Positions 1 to 5,378 are shown, numbered from the stretch's first letter. The stretch: DNA of 7,059 nucleotides from Chloroflexota bacterium (GCA_016200785.1 JACQED010000046.1:1-7059), one strand, 5' to 3'. Made by a program: numbers and translations. Notes: a model not told the origin generated them from the letters alone.

Positions 1-127
1 CGCTATCCACGGGCGTGAACCAGTAGGCGTTGTACGGATTGGCATTCACCTCGGCCTTCACCATGAAATACGCAACCGGGTTCCCCTGGGGTCCCGAATC
101 GGAGAGTGTCGGGACTGCAAACGCATA
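1..127 (-). pseudogene. Partial minus-strand coding fragment, probable extracellular beta-sandwich protein
   Basis: Read on the minus strand in the frame whose codons end at position 2, this stretch is open and protein-like. From its 127 end it runs YAFAVPTLSDSGPQG, then NPVAYFMVKAEVN, then NPYNAYWFTPVDS. The aromatic-rich alternating pattern and the ending in PVDS resemble the end of a fibronectin-III-like domain of secreted Chloroflexota proteins; that likeness is from memory. The fragment has no start: to the right of about position 128 the same DNA encodes a convincing plus-strand protein, so this frame becomes an antisense shadow there. It runs off the left window edge. It is probably a piece of a larger gene joined in reverse orientation. 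It could still be a chance open frame, as it is only about 42 codons, but the three plus-strand frames here give nothing recognisable. Confidence 0.42.
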
Positions 128-128
128 G

Positions 129-767
129 GAGGCCAACCCGACGGCAGTGACGATGGACGCCGACAGGAACGTGACGGCGAACTTTGTGGTGTCATGCTTT
201 TCGTTGACGGTCACGATCAACCCGGCCGGCTGGGGCGCCGTGTCGCAAAACCCGACATCTAACTGCGGCGGCTTGTATGGCGCCGGCTCCATTGTCTCGC
301 TCACTGCCTCGCCGACCGCCGGCCACTTCTTTGGCAGCTGGAGCGGCGACGTCAGCGGCAGTTCCAACCCGGCCAGCGTGACGATGAACACCAACCGATT
401 CGTGACGGCTAACTTCACCGGGCAATTGCACGTCTCCAGCATTACCATGACCAAAACCCACCCGAGCGGGAATGACTGGTATGCCAGGGCCACGGTCACG
501 GTGCAGGACGCGCTCGGGGCGGTCGCCAGCGGCGTGGCCGTGACCGGCGTCTGGACGAAAAACACCAGTTCGTGGTCGAACAACCCGATCAGTCCGCCCA
601 ACACCACCGATGCCAGCGGGCAAGTGACTTTCACTTCGGCGACAGCCGACTGCACGCACGGCAATGACTGCACCTTCGTCTACCGCGTGACCAATCTGAC
701 CAAAACGAACTACACCTACAACGCGGCGGCAGACGTGGGCAATCCGGGAACGATCGAAGCGCCGTGA
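129..767 (+). CDS. InlB-type repeat surface protein, 5'-truncated
   Basis: This is the C-terminal part of a secreted or cell-surface protein with divergent InlB B-repeats (Listeria-Bacteroides repeat type). The fragment opens with the tail of one repeat (NPTAVTMDADRNVTANF, ending near 185). A complete second repeat follows, about residues 17-90 counted from the GTG at 147, with the hallmarks SLTVTINPAG, NCGG, SLTASPTAGHFFGSWSGD and VTMNTNRFVTANF. Residues 94-195 form an Ig-like domain (YARATVTVQDALGAVASGVAV, then DASGQVTFTS). Cysteines fall at 17, 40, 169 and 175. The GTG at 147 lies inside a repeat and is not a credible start. Homology continues back to 129, and an in-frame TAG at 126-128 ends it, so the real N terminus and signal peptide are missing. 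The stop is one base before the TadE-like ATG, suggesting co-transcription and a pilus-associated adhesin role, which is inferred. Confidence 0.8.
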   Translation, partial: EANPTAVTMDADRNVTANFVVSCFSLTVTINPAGWGAVSQNPTSNCGGLYGAGSIVSLTASPTAGHFFGSWSGDVSGSSNPASVTMNTNRFVTANFTGQLHVSSITMTKTHPSGNDWYARATVTVQDALGAVASGVAVTGVWTKNTSSWSNNPISPPNTTDASGQVTFTSATADCTHGNDCTFVYRVTNLTKTNYTYNAAADVGNPGTIEAP

Positions 768-768
768 G

Positions 769-1230
769 ATGAGCAACATGCGTCACTTCGCAAGAGTCTC
801 CGCGCCGAAACTTGAGCGCGGCCAGAGCCTGGTCGAACTCGCATTGATGATGACCGTGCTGGTGTTGTTGCTGGCCGGTGTCCTCGACCTCGCGCGCGCG
901 TACTACTCGTACCTTGCCCTCCGAGACGCCGCCGGCGACGGGGCCTACTACGCCTCCATTCATCCCTCGTGGAAGACGAGCGCGGACAATCCTGACCCCG
1001 ACAACATCACCTACCGCGTAAAAAACGCCGCTCCTTCCGGCGGCTTTGTGAGTTTTACAGCCGCCACCGTGACGGTGACGGCCCCCAGCATTTCGGCGGG
1101 CAACTATATTACCGTGACCGTTTCGACCAGCTATCGGATTATCACAGCCTTCATCGGTGGGATTGTGGGAAGCCAGACTCTGCCGCTGTCGGCGACGTCG
1201 TCGGCGAAGATTCTCTCGCCGGGGCCTTAG
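769..1230 (+). CDS. TadE-like pseudopilin of a Tad/Flp pilus system
   Basis: This 153-residue protein has the TadE layout: a short basic N terminus, a prepilin-like site (RGQSLVELAL), one hydrophobic helix at about 24-43, and a secreted C-terminal region. Gly18 is followed by Gln19, with Glu23 at the +5 position expected after class III prepilin cleavage. TadE and TadF pseudopilins are known to be processed by the TadV peptidase. The stretch DLARAYYSYLALRDAAGDGAYYASIHP is typical after the helix. The C-terminal part (about 95-147) is rich in Val and Thr and predicted beta strand. The ATG at 769 follows the previous stop by one base, and no good ribosome site precedes it, so translational coupling is likely. 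A second in-frame ATG at 778 is possible. The protein should sit in the cytoplasmic membrane as a minor component of pilus assembly. Confidence 0.88.
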   Translation: MSNMRHFARVSAPKLERGQSLVELALMMTVLVLLLAGVLDLARAYYSYLALRDAAGDGAYYASIHPSWKTSADNPDPDNITYRVKNAAPSGGFVSFTAATVTVTAPSISAGNYITVTVSTSYRIITAFIGGIVGSQTLPLSATSSAKILSPGP

Positions 1231-1273
1231 TGGGCAGTCAATGTGAATATGATGGGTTCAGGAGGCAGTTGCA

Positions 1274-1297
1274 ATGCCGAAGAAATACCTATCATAG
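1274..1297 (+). CDS. Seven-codon mini-ORF (possible leader peptide)
   Basis: ATG-CCG-AAG-AAA-TAC-CTA-TCA-TAG encodes MPKKYLS. It is preceded by a perfect AGGAGG at 1260-1265 with 8-base spacing, better than the signal of many real genes here. Its TAG stop (1295-1297) overlaps the AGGAGGT of the next gene. A ribosome ending here would sit on that site, an arrangement expected for translational coupling. It may instead be the leftover start of a lost gene. Expression is unproven. Confidence 0.4.
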   Translation: MPKKYLS

Positions 1298-1302
1298 GAG
1301 GT
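1296..1302 (+). promoter_or_regulatory. Strong ribosome binding site fixing the DUF5666-like start
   Basis: AGGAGGT lies 5 bases before the ATG at 1308. It selects this start over the in-frame GTG at 1230, which would add a non-secretory Cys- and Arg-rich leader ahead of the signal peptide. Confidence 0.8.
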
Positions 1303-1307
1303 GCGCG

Positions 1308-1973
1308 ATGAAGAGGATTCAAGTGATTGTGACGATAGCTCTGACGTTGGGAGTGCTGTTCACAGGTGGCAACTCCGATAAGACCCCCGGCGCGAAGGCC
1401 ACCGAAATGGCCGCCGAGCGCGCGGTGGAGGGAAAGGGGCACGGGGGAAAGAAGGCCGTTTATATAGGGACGGTAGACTCAGTGGACGGAAGCAGCCTCA
1501 CGCTCAAATTGGCGAGCGGCAAGTCGCTGACGTTCGCCGTGACCGACGGCACCAAAATCACGGCGCCCAAATTTGGCGGCAGCGCTACCCTGAACGACGT
1601 GAAAACAGGCATGAAGGCTTTGGTGCTGGCAACGTCGGGTGAGGGGAATACTCTGCTGGCCCTCCAGATTCACATCACGCCTGGCAAGCCGAACAAAATT
1701 CAGCGCGTCGGAACGGTGACAGCTTATACGCCCGGGGCGAGCATCACGCTCCGCGATAAGGACAACAACACGTACACATTTGCCATCACTTCCGATACGA
1801 GAATTCTGCCCCGGGAGCGGGCCGGCCAACTGGCTGTGGGTTCGCGTGTGACGATCATCTCCCCGCGCGACGTGTCCGGCGGCGCGCTCACGGCGCAGGG
1901 CATCGTCATTCACGGAACGGGGAACGAGAACGGAACGCCCGAACCGACTGAGAGACCGGAGGCGACCGAGTAG
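1308..1973 (+). CDS. Secreted protein with two DUF5666-like beta repeats
   Basis: A 221-residue protein with an N-terminal signal or anchor (MKRIQVIVTIALTLGVLFTG, about residues 1-21) and a polar linker to about 48. Two homologous beta-rich repeats follow. Repeat 1 (about 51-123) carries YIGTVDSVDGSSLTLKL, LTFAVTDGTKI, VKTGMKALVLA and ALQIHI. Repeat 2 (about 134-203) carries VGTVTAYTPGASITLRD, YTFAITSDTRI, LAVGSRVTIIS and AQGIVIH. This G-V-hydrophobic, 'D-T-I', 'V-G-V' pattern matches the DUF5666 family as I know it, whose biochemical function is not established. The tail is rich in Pro, Glu and Thr (GTPEPTERPEATE). It lies between the TadE-like and TadG-like genes, so it may assist pilus secretion or coat the appendage; that is inference. 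The tail's composition continues in frame for nine codons beyond the TAG (1974-2000), suggesting a recent nonsense change. Confidence 0.8.
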   Translation: MKRIQVIVTIALTLGVLFTGGNSDKTPGAKATEMAAERAVEGKGHGGKKAVYIGTVDSVDGSSLTLKLASGKSLTFAVTDGTKITAPKFGGSATLNDVKTGMKALVLATSGEGNTLLALQIHITPGKPNKIQRVGTVTAYTPGASITLRDKDNNTYTFAITSDTRILPRERAGQLAVGSRVTIISPRDVSGGALTAQGIVIHGTGNENGTPEPTERPEATE

Positions 1974-2023
1974 CCCGAGGCGACGAACACGCCGAGGCCA
2001 TAAACCAGCCTGTTTTCTGCGCC

Positions 2024-2041
2024 GCCCGGCGCGGGCCGGGC
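2024..2041 (+). other. GC-rich hairpin between the DUF5666-like gene and the TadG-like gene
   Basis: GCCCGGC (2024-2030) and GCCGGGC (2035-2041) are a perfect 7-bp stem around a 4-base loop, 51 bases after the preceding stop. No T-run follows, so complete intrinsic termination is unlikely. It could attenuate transcription or protect an mRNA end in the pilus operon. The rest of 1974-2129 shows nothing clear beyond the ribosome site (GGTGGAG, 2117-2123) of the next gene. Confidence 0.3.
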
Positions 2042-2129
2042 TTGCCCATTCGGTCGGCGGCGGAAGCGAGCGCGAAATGTGGACGAGGTATTGGTAGAAA
2101 CACGACTAGCAGAGAAGGTGGAGCAAGCC

Positions 2130-3335
2130 ATGAACACATCATCAGCAGAGAGGCACGAGCAAGGGCAGGCGATAGTCTTGCTGGCGCTGGCCATGATCGG
2201 ACTGCTGGCCTTTTCCGGTCTGGCTCTCGACGGCGGCCGCGTTTACAACGAGCGCCGCCGCGCGCAGAATGCCGCCGACAACGCGGCCCTGGCCGCCGCC
2301 TTGAAGGCCGCTCAAAACCAGAATTACACGACAGAGGGCCTGGCAGTGGCGGCCCAGAACGATTTCAACAACGATGGCGCGACGAACAGCGTGACGGTGA
2401 ATAAACCCCCGACGCTGGGCACCTACGCCGGGAACAACAACTACGTCGAGGTGGTCATCACCGAAAATGTGCCGACCTCGTTTATTCGCCTGGTTTACAA
2501 CGGCCCGGTGGCGCTATCGGCGCGGGCAGTAGCATTGGCTCAGACCAGCACGACCACGCCGCTGATGACCGGCGATGCGGTGGTGGCCCTCGACCCGGGC
2601 GAGTGCGACGCCTTGCAATTCCACGGCAACGGAACCACCGAGATCCTCAACGGCGGCGCTTTTTCGAACTCCGACGCCGAACCGCCCCCGGCCAGTTGTC
2701 ACTCGGGCCGGGCAACCGGATCGTCGGTGATCATCAGCAACGGCGGCCTCAATCTCGTCGGCGACTGGGATTCGGGATCGGCCTGCGTCAAAGACGAAGT
2801 GACCGACCCCTGCGGCACCGCCACGATCCAAACTCATGTCTCGGCATTCCAGGTGCGGGCGAGCGGTACTCTGACCATGACCGCCGGCCTGTACTGCATC
2901 ACCGGCAGCACCGGTTTCGACACCGCCGGCGGGAAGGTGACGGGGACGGGGGTGCTGATTTATCTGTGGAGCGGGCCGTTCGAGACGAACGGGAACGCGA
3001 CCAACGTTCTCACAGCACCCACGGCCACTTCTTGTACCACGCCGCCGTCGGGCACGGTGGAAATTTGCGACTTTCAGGGACTACTCCTCTATGCGCGGGT
3101 AGGCAACACCAGCACGATGAAGATCAACGGCGGGGCCGACACGCAGATGACCGGCACCTTCTTCGCGCCCAGCGCCCCAATCGAATTGACCGGCGACAGC
3201 GGCACCTTTGGGCTGCACTCGCAGATCATCGGCAATACGGTGGACGTCGGCGGCAACGGCACGTTGGAGATTGATTACCAGGCCGCGGAGAATTTCGCCA
3301 ACAGCGTGCCGCCCCAGATCAAACTGGTCGAGTGA
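2130..3335 (+). CDS. TadG-like Flp pilus assembly protein with extracellular C-terminal domain
   Basis: A 401-residue protein. The N terminus has the Tad/TadG-like signature: EQGQAIVLLALAMIG, a hydrophobic helix at about 14-34, then LDGGRVYNERRRAQNAADNA, the usual amphipathic segment after the anchor (about 34-60). Residues 105-140 complete the conserved module (YVEVVITENVPTSFIRL, then ALSARAVA). The long C-terminal part (about 145-401) is predicted secreted beta structure with seven cysteines (159, 190, 219, 228, 256, 302, 313). Near 340-385 the pattern GTFFAPSAPIELTGDSGTF, then GNTVDVGGNGTLEIDY, resembles the Gly-Asn-Gly-rich repeats in some PilX/TadG-type proteins. The ATG at 2130 is chosen because GGAG (2120-2123) lies 6 bases upstream; an in-frame GTG at 2079 would add a charged leader without a good ribosome site. 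It should anchor in the membrane and act in pilus assembly or adhesion. Confidence 0.85.
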   Translation: MNTSSAERHEQGQAIVLLALAMIGLLAFSGLALDGGRVYNERRRAQNAADNAALAAALKAAQNQNYTTEGLAVAAQNDFNNDGATNSVTVNKPPTLGTYAGNNNYVEVVITENVPTSFIRLVYNGPVALSARAVALAQTSTTTPLMTGDAVVALDPGECDALQFHGNGTTEILNGGAFSNSDAEPPPASCHSGRATGSSVIISNGGLNLVGDWDSGSACVKDEVTDPCGTATIQTHVSAFQVRASGTLTMTAGLYCITGSTGFDTAGGKVTGTGVLIYLWSGPFETNGNATNVLTAPTATSCTTPPSGTVEICDFQGLLLYARVGNTSTMKINGGADTQMTGTFFAPSAPIELTGDSGTFGLHSQIIGNTVDVGGNGTLEIDYQAAENFANSVPPQIKLVE

Positions 3336-3375
3336 TCGGGCGCCTCGCCTCGCTCGCCTCACGCTCGTGGAATAG

Positions 3376-3408
3376 ATCGCGCCGGACTCGTTGCCAGTCC
3401 GGCGCGAT
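3376..3408 (+). terminator. Strong stem-loop terminator of the Tad block
   Basis: ATCGCGCCGGACT (3376-3388) and AGTCCGGCGCGAT (3396-3408) form a perfect 13-bp stem with a 7-base loop, about 40 bases after the TadG-like stop. The following bases (TCGTTGT) are only moderately T-rich. The stem could also stop transcripts from the opposite strand. The 5' end of a group II intron fragment follows 5 bases later. Confidence 0.72.
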
Positions 3409-3413
3409 TCGTT

Positions 3414-3557
3414 GTACGCCCAGCATGGGCGTTGACGAGGAGGTGAAAGTCCTCTGCGGGGTTGATAGCACTAACCGCTAGCCAAAGGCAAGGGCGTCAC
3501 CGCGAGGGGAGGTCTGAAGGAAGCCGAAGGCAAACCCACGCCTTGAGGCACGCGAAC
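3414..3557 (+). mobile_element. Truncated group II intron, 5' (domain I) fragment
   Basis: The segment matches the start of bacterial group II introns as I know them. It opens with GTACG, one base off the GUGYG 5' consensus. A hairpin follows (GCCCA 3418-3422, TGGGC 3426-3430), then a second around GTGAAAG (GAGGA 3437-3441, TCCTC 3450-3454). Next come the conserved stretches TAGCACTAACC, GCTAGCCAAAGGCAAGGGC, CCGCGAGG, CTGAAGGAAGCCGAAGGCAAA and CGCGAACC. No reverse transcriptase/maturase gene and no domain V follow: after about 3557 the sequence becomes a piece of another gene, so the element is dead. It lies 5 bases downstream of a terminator stem, the insertion habit of class C introns, though I do not assign a class. 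The shared bases GAACCC at 3554-3559 fit both the intron and the next fragment and may mark the deletion joint. Confidence 0.75.
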
Positions 3558-3649
3558 CCGATCCCTCACATCCCGCCTACCTCCTCACCATGCACGGCTT
3601 CGGCTACCGGCTGGGAACTGCGCCGCTCGGCCCACTCGCCGACAAATAA
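3554..3649 (+). pseudogene. C-terminal remnant of an OmpR/PhoB-type winged-helix response regulator
   Basis: The plus-strand frame reads EPDPSHPAYLLTMHGFGYRL, then GTAPLGPLADK, ending at TAA 3647-3649. 'EPDP..P.YLLT..GFGYRL' is the highly conserved last strand-wing-strand of OmpR/PhoB-family DNA-binding domains, normally the final 15-30 residues of a protein of about 230. Nothing upstream in this frame belongs to the family: it enters the intron fragment and meets a stop at 3515-3517. The receiver domain and most of the DNA-binding domain are therefore gone. The remnant ends 3 bases before the stop codon of the convergent kinase gene. It was most likely truncated by the same deletion that cut the intron. 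Confidence 0.68.
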
Positions 3650-3652
3650 ATC

Positions 3653-4549
3653 TCAGACCTCCGCCAGCCACCTCTCGAACTCGGCCGAGTCGATCTTCGC
3701 CTCGGCCCTCGCCCACCGTTCCACCGCCCAGCCCCAGAAGTCGTAGTCGATCGCCGAAATCTTTGCCTGAATCGCGGCCCACAGCGTCCAGCCCACGTCG
3801 GACATGATCATGTTCAACTTCATGCGGGCGAGTTTGTCGGCCTGCGGCGAGCCGAAATAGGCGGCGCACATCTCGACCAGGCGCGGCTCGTCGAATTGCT
3901 GTTCCTGACAGGTGTTGCCCAGTTCAAAGGTCGGGTCGTTGTTGCCGCTGTATTCGAAGTCGATCAGCCAGAGCATCTTTCCGTCATCAATGTAATTCTC
4001 GGCCAGCAGATCGTTGTGGCACGGCACGGTCGGCAGGGGATGGCGGGCCAGTGCCTCTTCGACACGATAGACGGCGGGCATCCGGTCGCGGAAGCGATCC
4101 GGGATGCGGACGGCGTGCTCGTCCGCCACCTTGAGATAATACTCCGTCAGCCGGACCATGTTGAAGTCGAGCAGGAAGCGCGGCCCGGCATGGAGTTTCC
4201 TGAGCGACTCAGCCATGCGGGTCGGCATCCCCGGCCCCTGAAGCCTGGCGATGCTCATCGTCTCGCCGTGAATGAATTCGAGCGCCATCACGTTTTCGTC
4301 GTGTAGGTAGTGCGCGATCTTCGGCGTGACTCCCGCCTGGGCGGCGGCCTTTGTGTTGTGGTATTCGTTCTTGCGGTGGACGGCCAGCAACTCGGTGGAC
4401 GCGCCGGGGATGCGGACGACGTAGGGCGTGCCGTCCACTTCGACGCGGTAGTTCGTGTTGGTCAAGCCGCCGCTCAACGGGTGAACGGCGACCGATTTGT
4501 CGCGCCAGTCGGCGATGCGTTCGACGACTTCTTCGATGGTGATGGGCAT
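3653..4549 (-). CDS. Choline/ethanolamine kinase-like phosphotransferase (LicA type)
   Basis: A 298-residue cytoplasmic kinase of the aminoglycoside phosphotransferase/choline kinase fold. The nucleotide loop is SGGLTNTNYRV (26-36), followed by PYVVRIPG (42-49). The catalytic loop is PCHNDLLAENYI (176-187), with H178, D180 and N185 matching the HxDxxxxN motif of choline kinases. The metal-binding segment LWLIDFEYSGNNDPTFELGN (193-212) has D197. IDFEYSxxN is characteristic of choline/ethanolamine kinases and LicA rather than of antibiotic kinases. The full fold is present at normal length. The ATG at 4549 is chosen because AGGAGG lies 4 bases upstream (4554-4559); an upstream in-frame start at 4591 lacks this. 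The likely reaction is ATP-dependent phosphorylation of choline or a related amino alcohol. The membrane-protein gene 71 bases upstream on the same strand may import the substrate. The exact substrate cannot be read from sequence. Confidence 0.85.
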   Translation of the reverse strand: MPITIEEVVERIADWRDKSVAVHPLSGGLTNTNYRVEVDGTPYVVRIPGASTELLAVHRKNEYHNTKAAAQAGVTPKIAHYLHDENVMALEFIHGETMSIARLQGPGMPTRMAESLRKLHAGPRFLLDFNMVRLTEYYLKVADEHAVRIPDRFRDRMPAVYRVEEALARHPLPTVPCHNDLLAENYIDDGKMLWLIDFEYSGNNDPTFELGNTCQEQQFDEPRLVEMCAAYFGSPQADKLARMKLNMIMSDVGWTLWAAIQAKISAIDYDFWGWAVERWARAEAKIDSAEFERWLAEV

Positions 4550-4620
4550 AGAGCCTCCTGAAACACTCCAGCGGATGATGGCACAAACCAATCCGTTGAT
4601 TTCTCAAATCCGCTGTCGGG

Positions 4621-5043
4621 CTACCTGTAATTCACCATGACCAGCCCAATGATGCAGACTGCAATGCCGGCGAGATTCATGGCCGAGACTTTCTCGCGGA
4701 ACAAAAGCATGCCGATCGGAACCAACAGGATCGTGACGGCGACGTTCGAGACAATCGCGCCGAGGCTGACGTTCCAGCCGGCGCGGTAGGCGAGCAGGAA
4801 GCCGAGTTCCAATCCGATGATGGCAAACCCGAGACCGTAACTGACCCAGTTCAATTCGCGCAGAGATTGAACGAGGCCAGCCTTGAATGGAAAAAAGGGA
4901 AGCAAGGCGAGGCAGGCCACGACCGCCATCGCATAGGTGGCGATCAGCGACAGGAGCGGATGGGCTGCGCCCGGTATCGACTTTTGCAGCACGTGGTAGA
5001 GCGCGTTCGAGATGACGGTCAGAGACATTGAAAAGAGGAACAT
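4621..5043 (-). CDS. Half-size DMT/EamA-like membrane transporter
   Basis: This 140-residue, strongly hydrophobic protein has about five membrane segments: 2-19, 30-51, 66-86, 91-114 and 121-138. The ending LFREKVSAMNLAGIAVCIIGLVMVNYR matches the end of an EamA/DMT or small multidrug resistance repeat ('F.E....  ..G..LI..G'). Full EamA permeases have two such repeats and about 300 residues; this has one, so it would act as a dimer or be a short-form family member. GGAG (5049-5052) lies 5 bases before the ATG, supporting the start. It is first in a likely two-gene unit with the choline-kinase-like gene. LicB, the choline permease partnered with LicA, belongs to the DMT superfamily, which suggests import of an amino alcohol. 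Multidrug or metabolite efflux cannot be excluded. Confidence 0.78.
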   Translation of the reverse strand: MFLFSMSLTVISNALYHVLQKSIPGAAHPLLSLIATYAMAVVACLALLPFFPFKAGLVQSLRELNWVSYGLGFAIIGLELGFLLAYRAGWNVSLGAIVSNVAVTILLVPIGMLLFREKVSAMNLAGIAVCIIGLVMVNYR

Positions 5044-5077
5044 GACTTCTCCGATGACGAGGTGGCCGGGCGACAGC

Positions 5078-5124
5078 GTGACACGGTGAGATCGCGGCGC
5101 ATTGTCACTCGTTCACCGTGTCAC
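5078..5124 (-). repeat. 12-bp perfect inverted repeat in the leader of the transporter-kinase unit
   Basis: GTGACACGGTGA (5078-5089) and TCACCGTGTCAC (5113-5124) are perfect inverted copies separated by 23 bases. They lie 35-81 bases upstream of the transporter ATG, and the outer arm begins where transcription from the TATAAT box at 5130-5135 should start. The arms could be two operator half-sites about 35 bases apart (centre to centre), or an RNA stem in the 5' leader. Confidence 0.6.
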
Positions 5125-5129
5125 CCTGA

Positions 5130-5135
5130 ATTATA
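5130..5135 (-). promoter_or_regulatory. Candidate -10 box (TATAAT) for the transporter-kinase unit
   Basis: The minus strand reads TATAAT exactly, placing a transcript start near 5123-5124 and giving a leader of about 80 bases before the ATG at 5043. No good -35 box lies at 16-18 bases (CCCGTC at 17), so an activator or another sigma factor may be needed. Confidence 0.45.
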
Positions 5136-5163
5136 GAGGCTCTTCGGGATTGGACGGGAAACG

Positions 5164-5255
5164 GCCCGCTGCGGGCGTCACGCAAAGCCGCCAAGCCGCC
5201 AGGAAAGGCTTTTTCTTCTTTGCGTCTTTGCCTGCCCGCTGCGGGCGTGGCGTGA
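5164..5255. repeat. Palindromic intergenic repeat element
   Basis: A nested structure. The 15-base sequence GCCCGCTGCGGGCGT occurs twice in direct orientation (5164-5178, 5234-5248), and each copy is nearly self-palindromic. Between and around them are inverted pairs: ACGCAAAG (5180-5187) with CTTTGCGT (5218-5225), and TCACGC (5178-5183) with GCGTGA (5250-5255). The centre is T-rich (AGGCTTTTTCTTCTTTGCG). This resembles 'ACGCAAAG...CTTTGCGT' repetitive elements that I associate with Chloroflexota intergenic regions. The rest of 5044-5390 holds the promoter signals listed separately; 5256-5370 shows nothing I can name. Confidence 0.55.
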
Positions 5256-5378
5256 GATTCCCGCCAAATCTGGCAGAGCCATTTTAGAATACAAGTTTCG
5301 TGCCCAATTGTCAAAGCCCCTTTCGGTAACATTCTCCGTGAGGTAATTCGCGCTAATGCGACGCCAATACTTCGGGCG

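Noticed and set aside
192..779. 195-codon open frame on the minus strand
   Set aside because: It is antisense to the InlB-repeat and Ig-like protein, has a low-complexity Arg/Gly/Val-rich product typical of GC-rich shadow frames, and matches no family I know.
2077..2097. Six-codon ORF MWTRYW before the TadG-like gene
   Set aside because: Unlike the mini-ORF at 1274, it has no good ribosome site, and its stop does not meet the next start signal.
2079..2129. Upstream GTG start for the TadG-like protein
   Set aside because: It would place 17 charged residues before the usual short N terminus, and a good ribosome site precedes the ATG at 2130.
3462..3746. 94-codon plus-strand open frame across the intron and regulator remnants
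   Set aside because: It runs through a structured RNA fragment, then out of frame with the winged-helix remnant, then into the kinase antisense. The product (Arg/Ser/Pro-rich) has no recognisable pattern.
3896..4306. 136-codon plus-strand open frame
   Set aside because: Antisense shadow of the choline-kinase-like gene, whose catalytic motifs lie in the same interval.
5164..5255. CRISPR-like repeats
   Set aside because: Only two copies of a 15-base palindromic sequence, no regular spacers and no cas genes; better explained as an intergenic repeat element.
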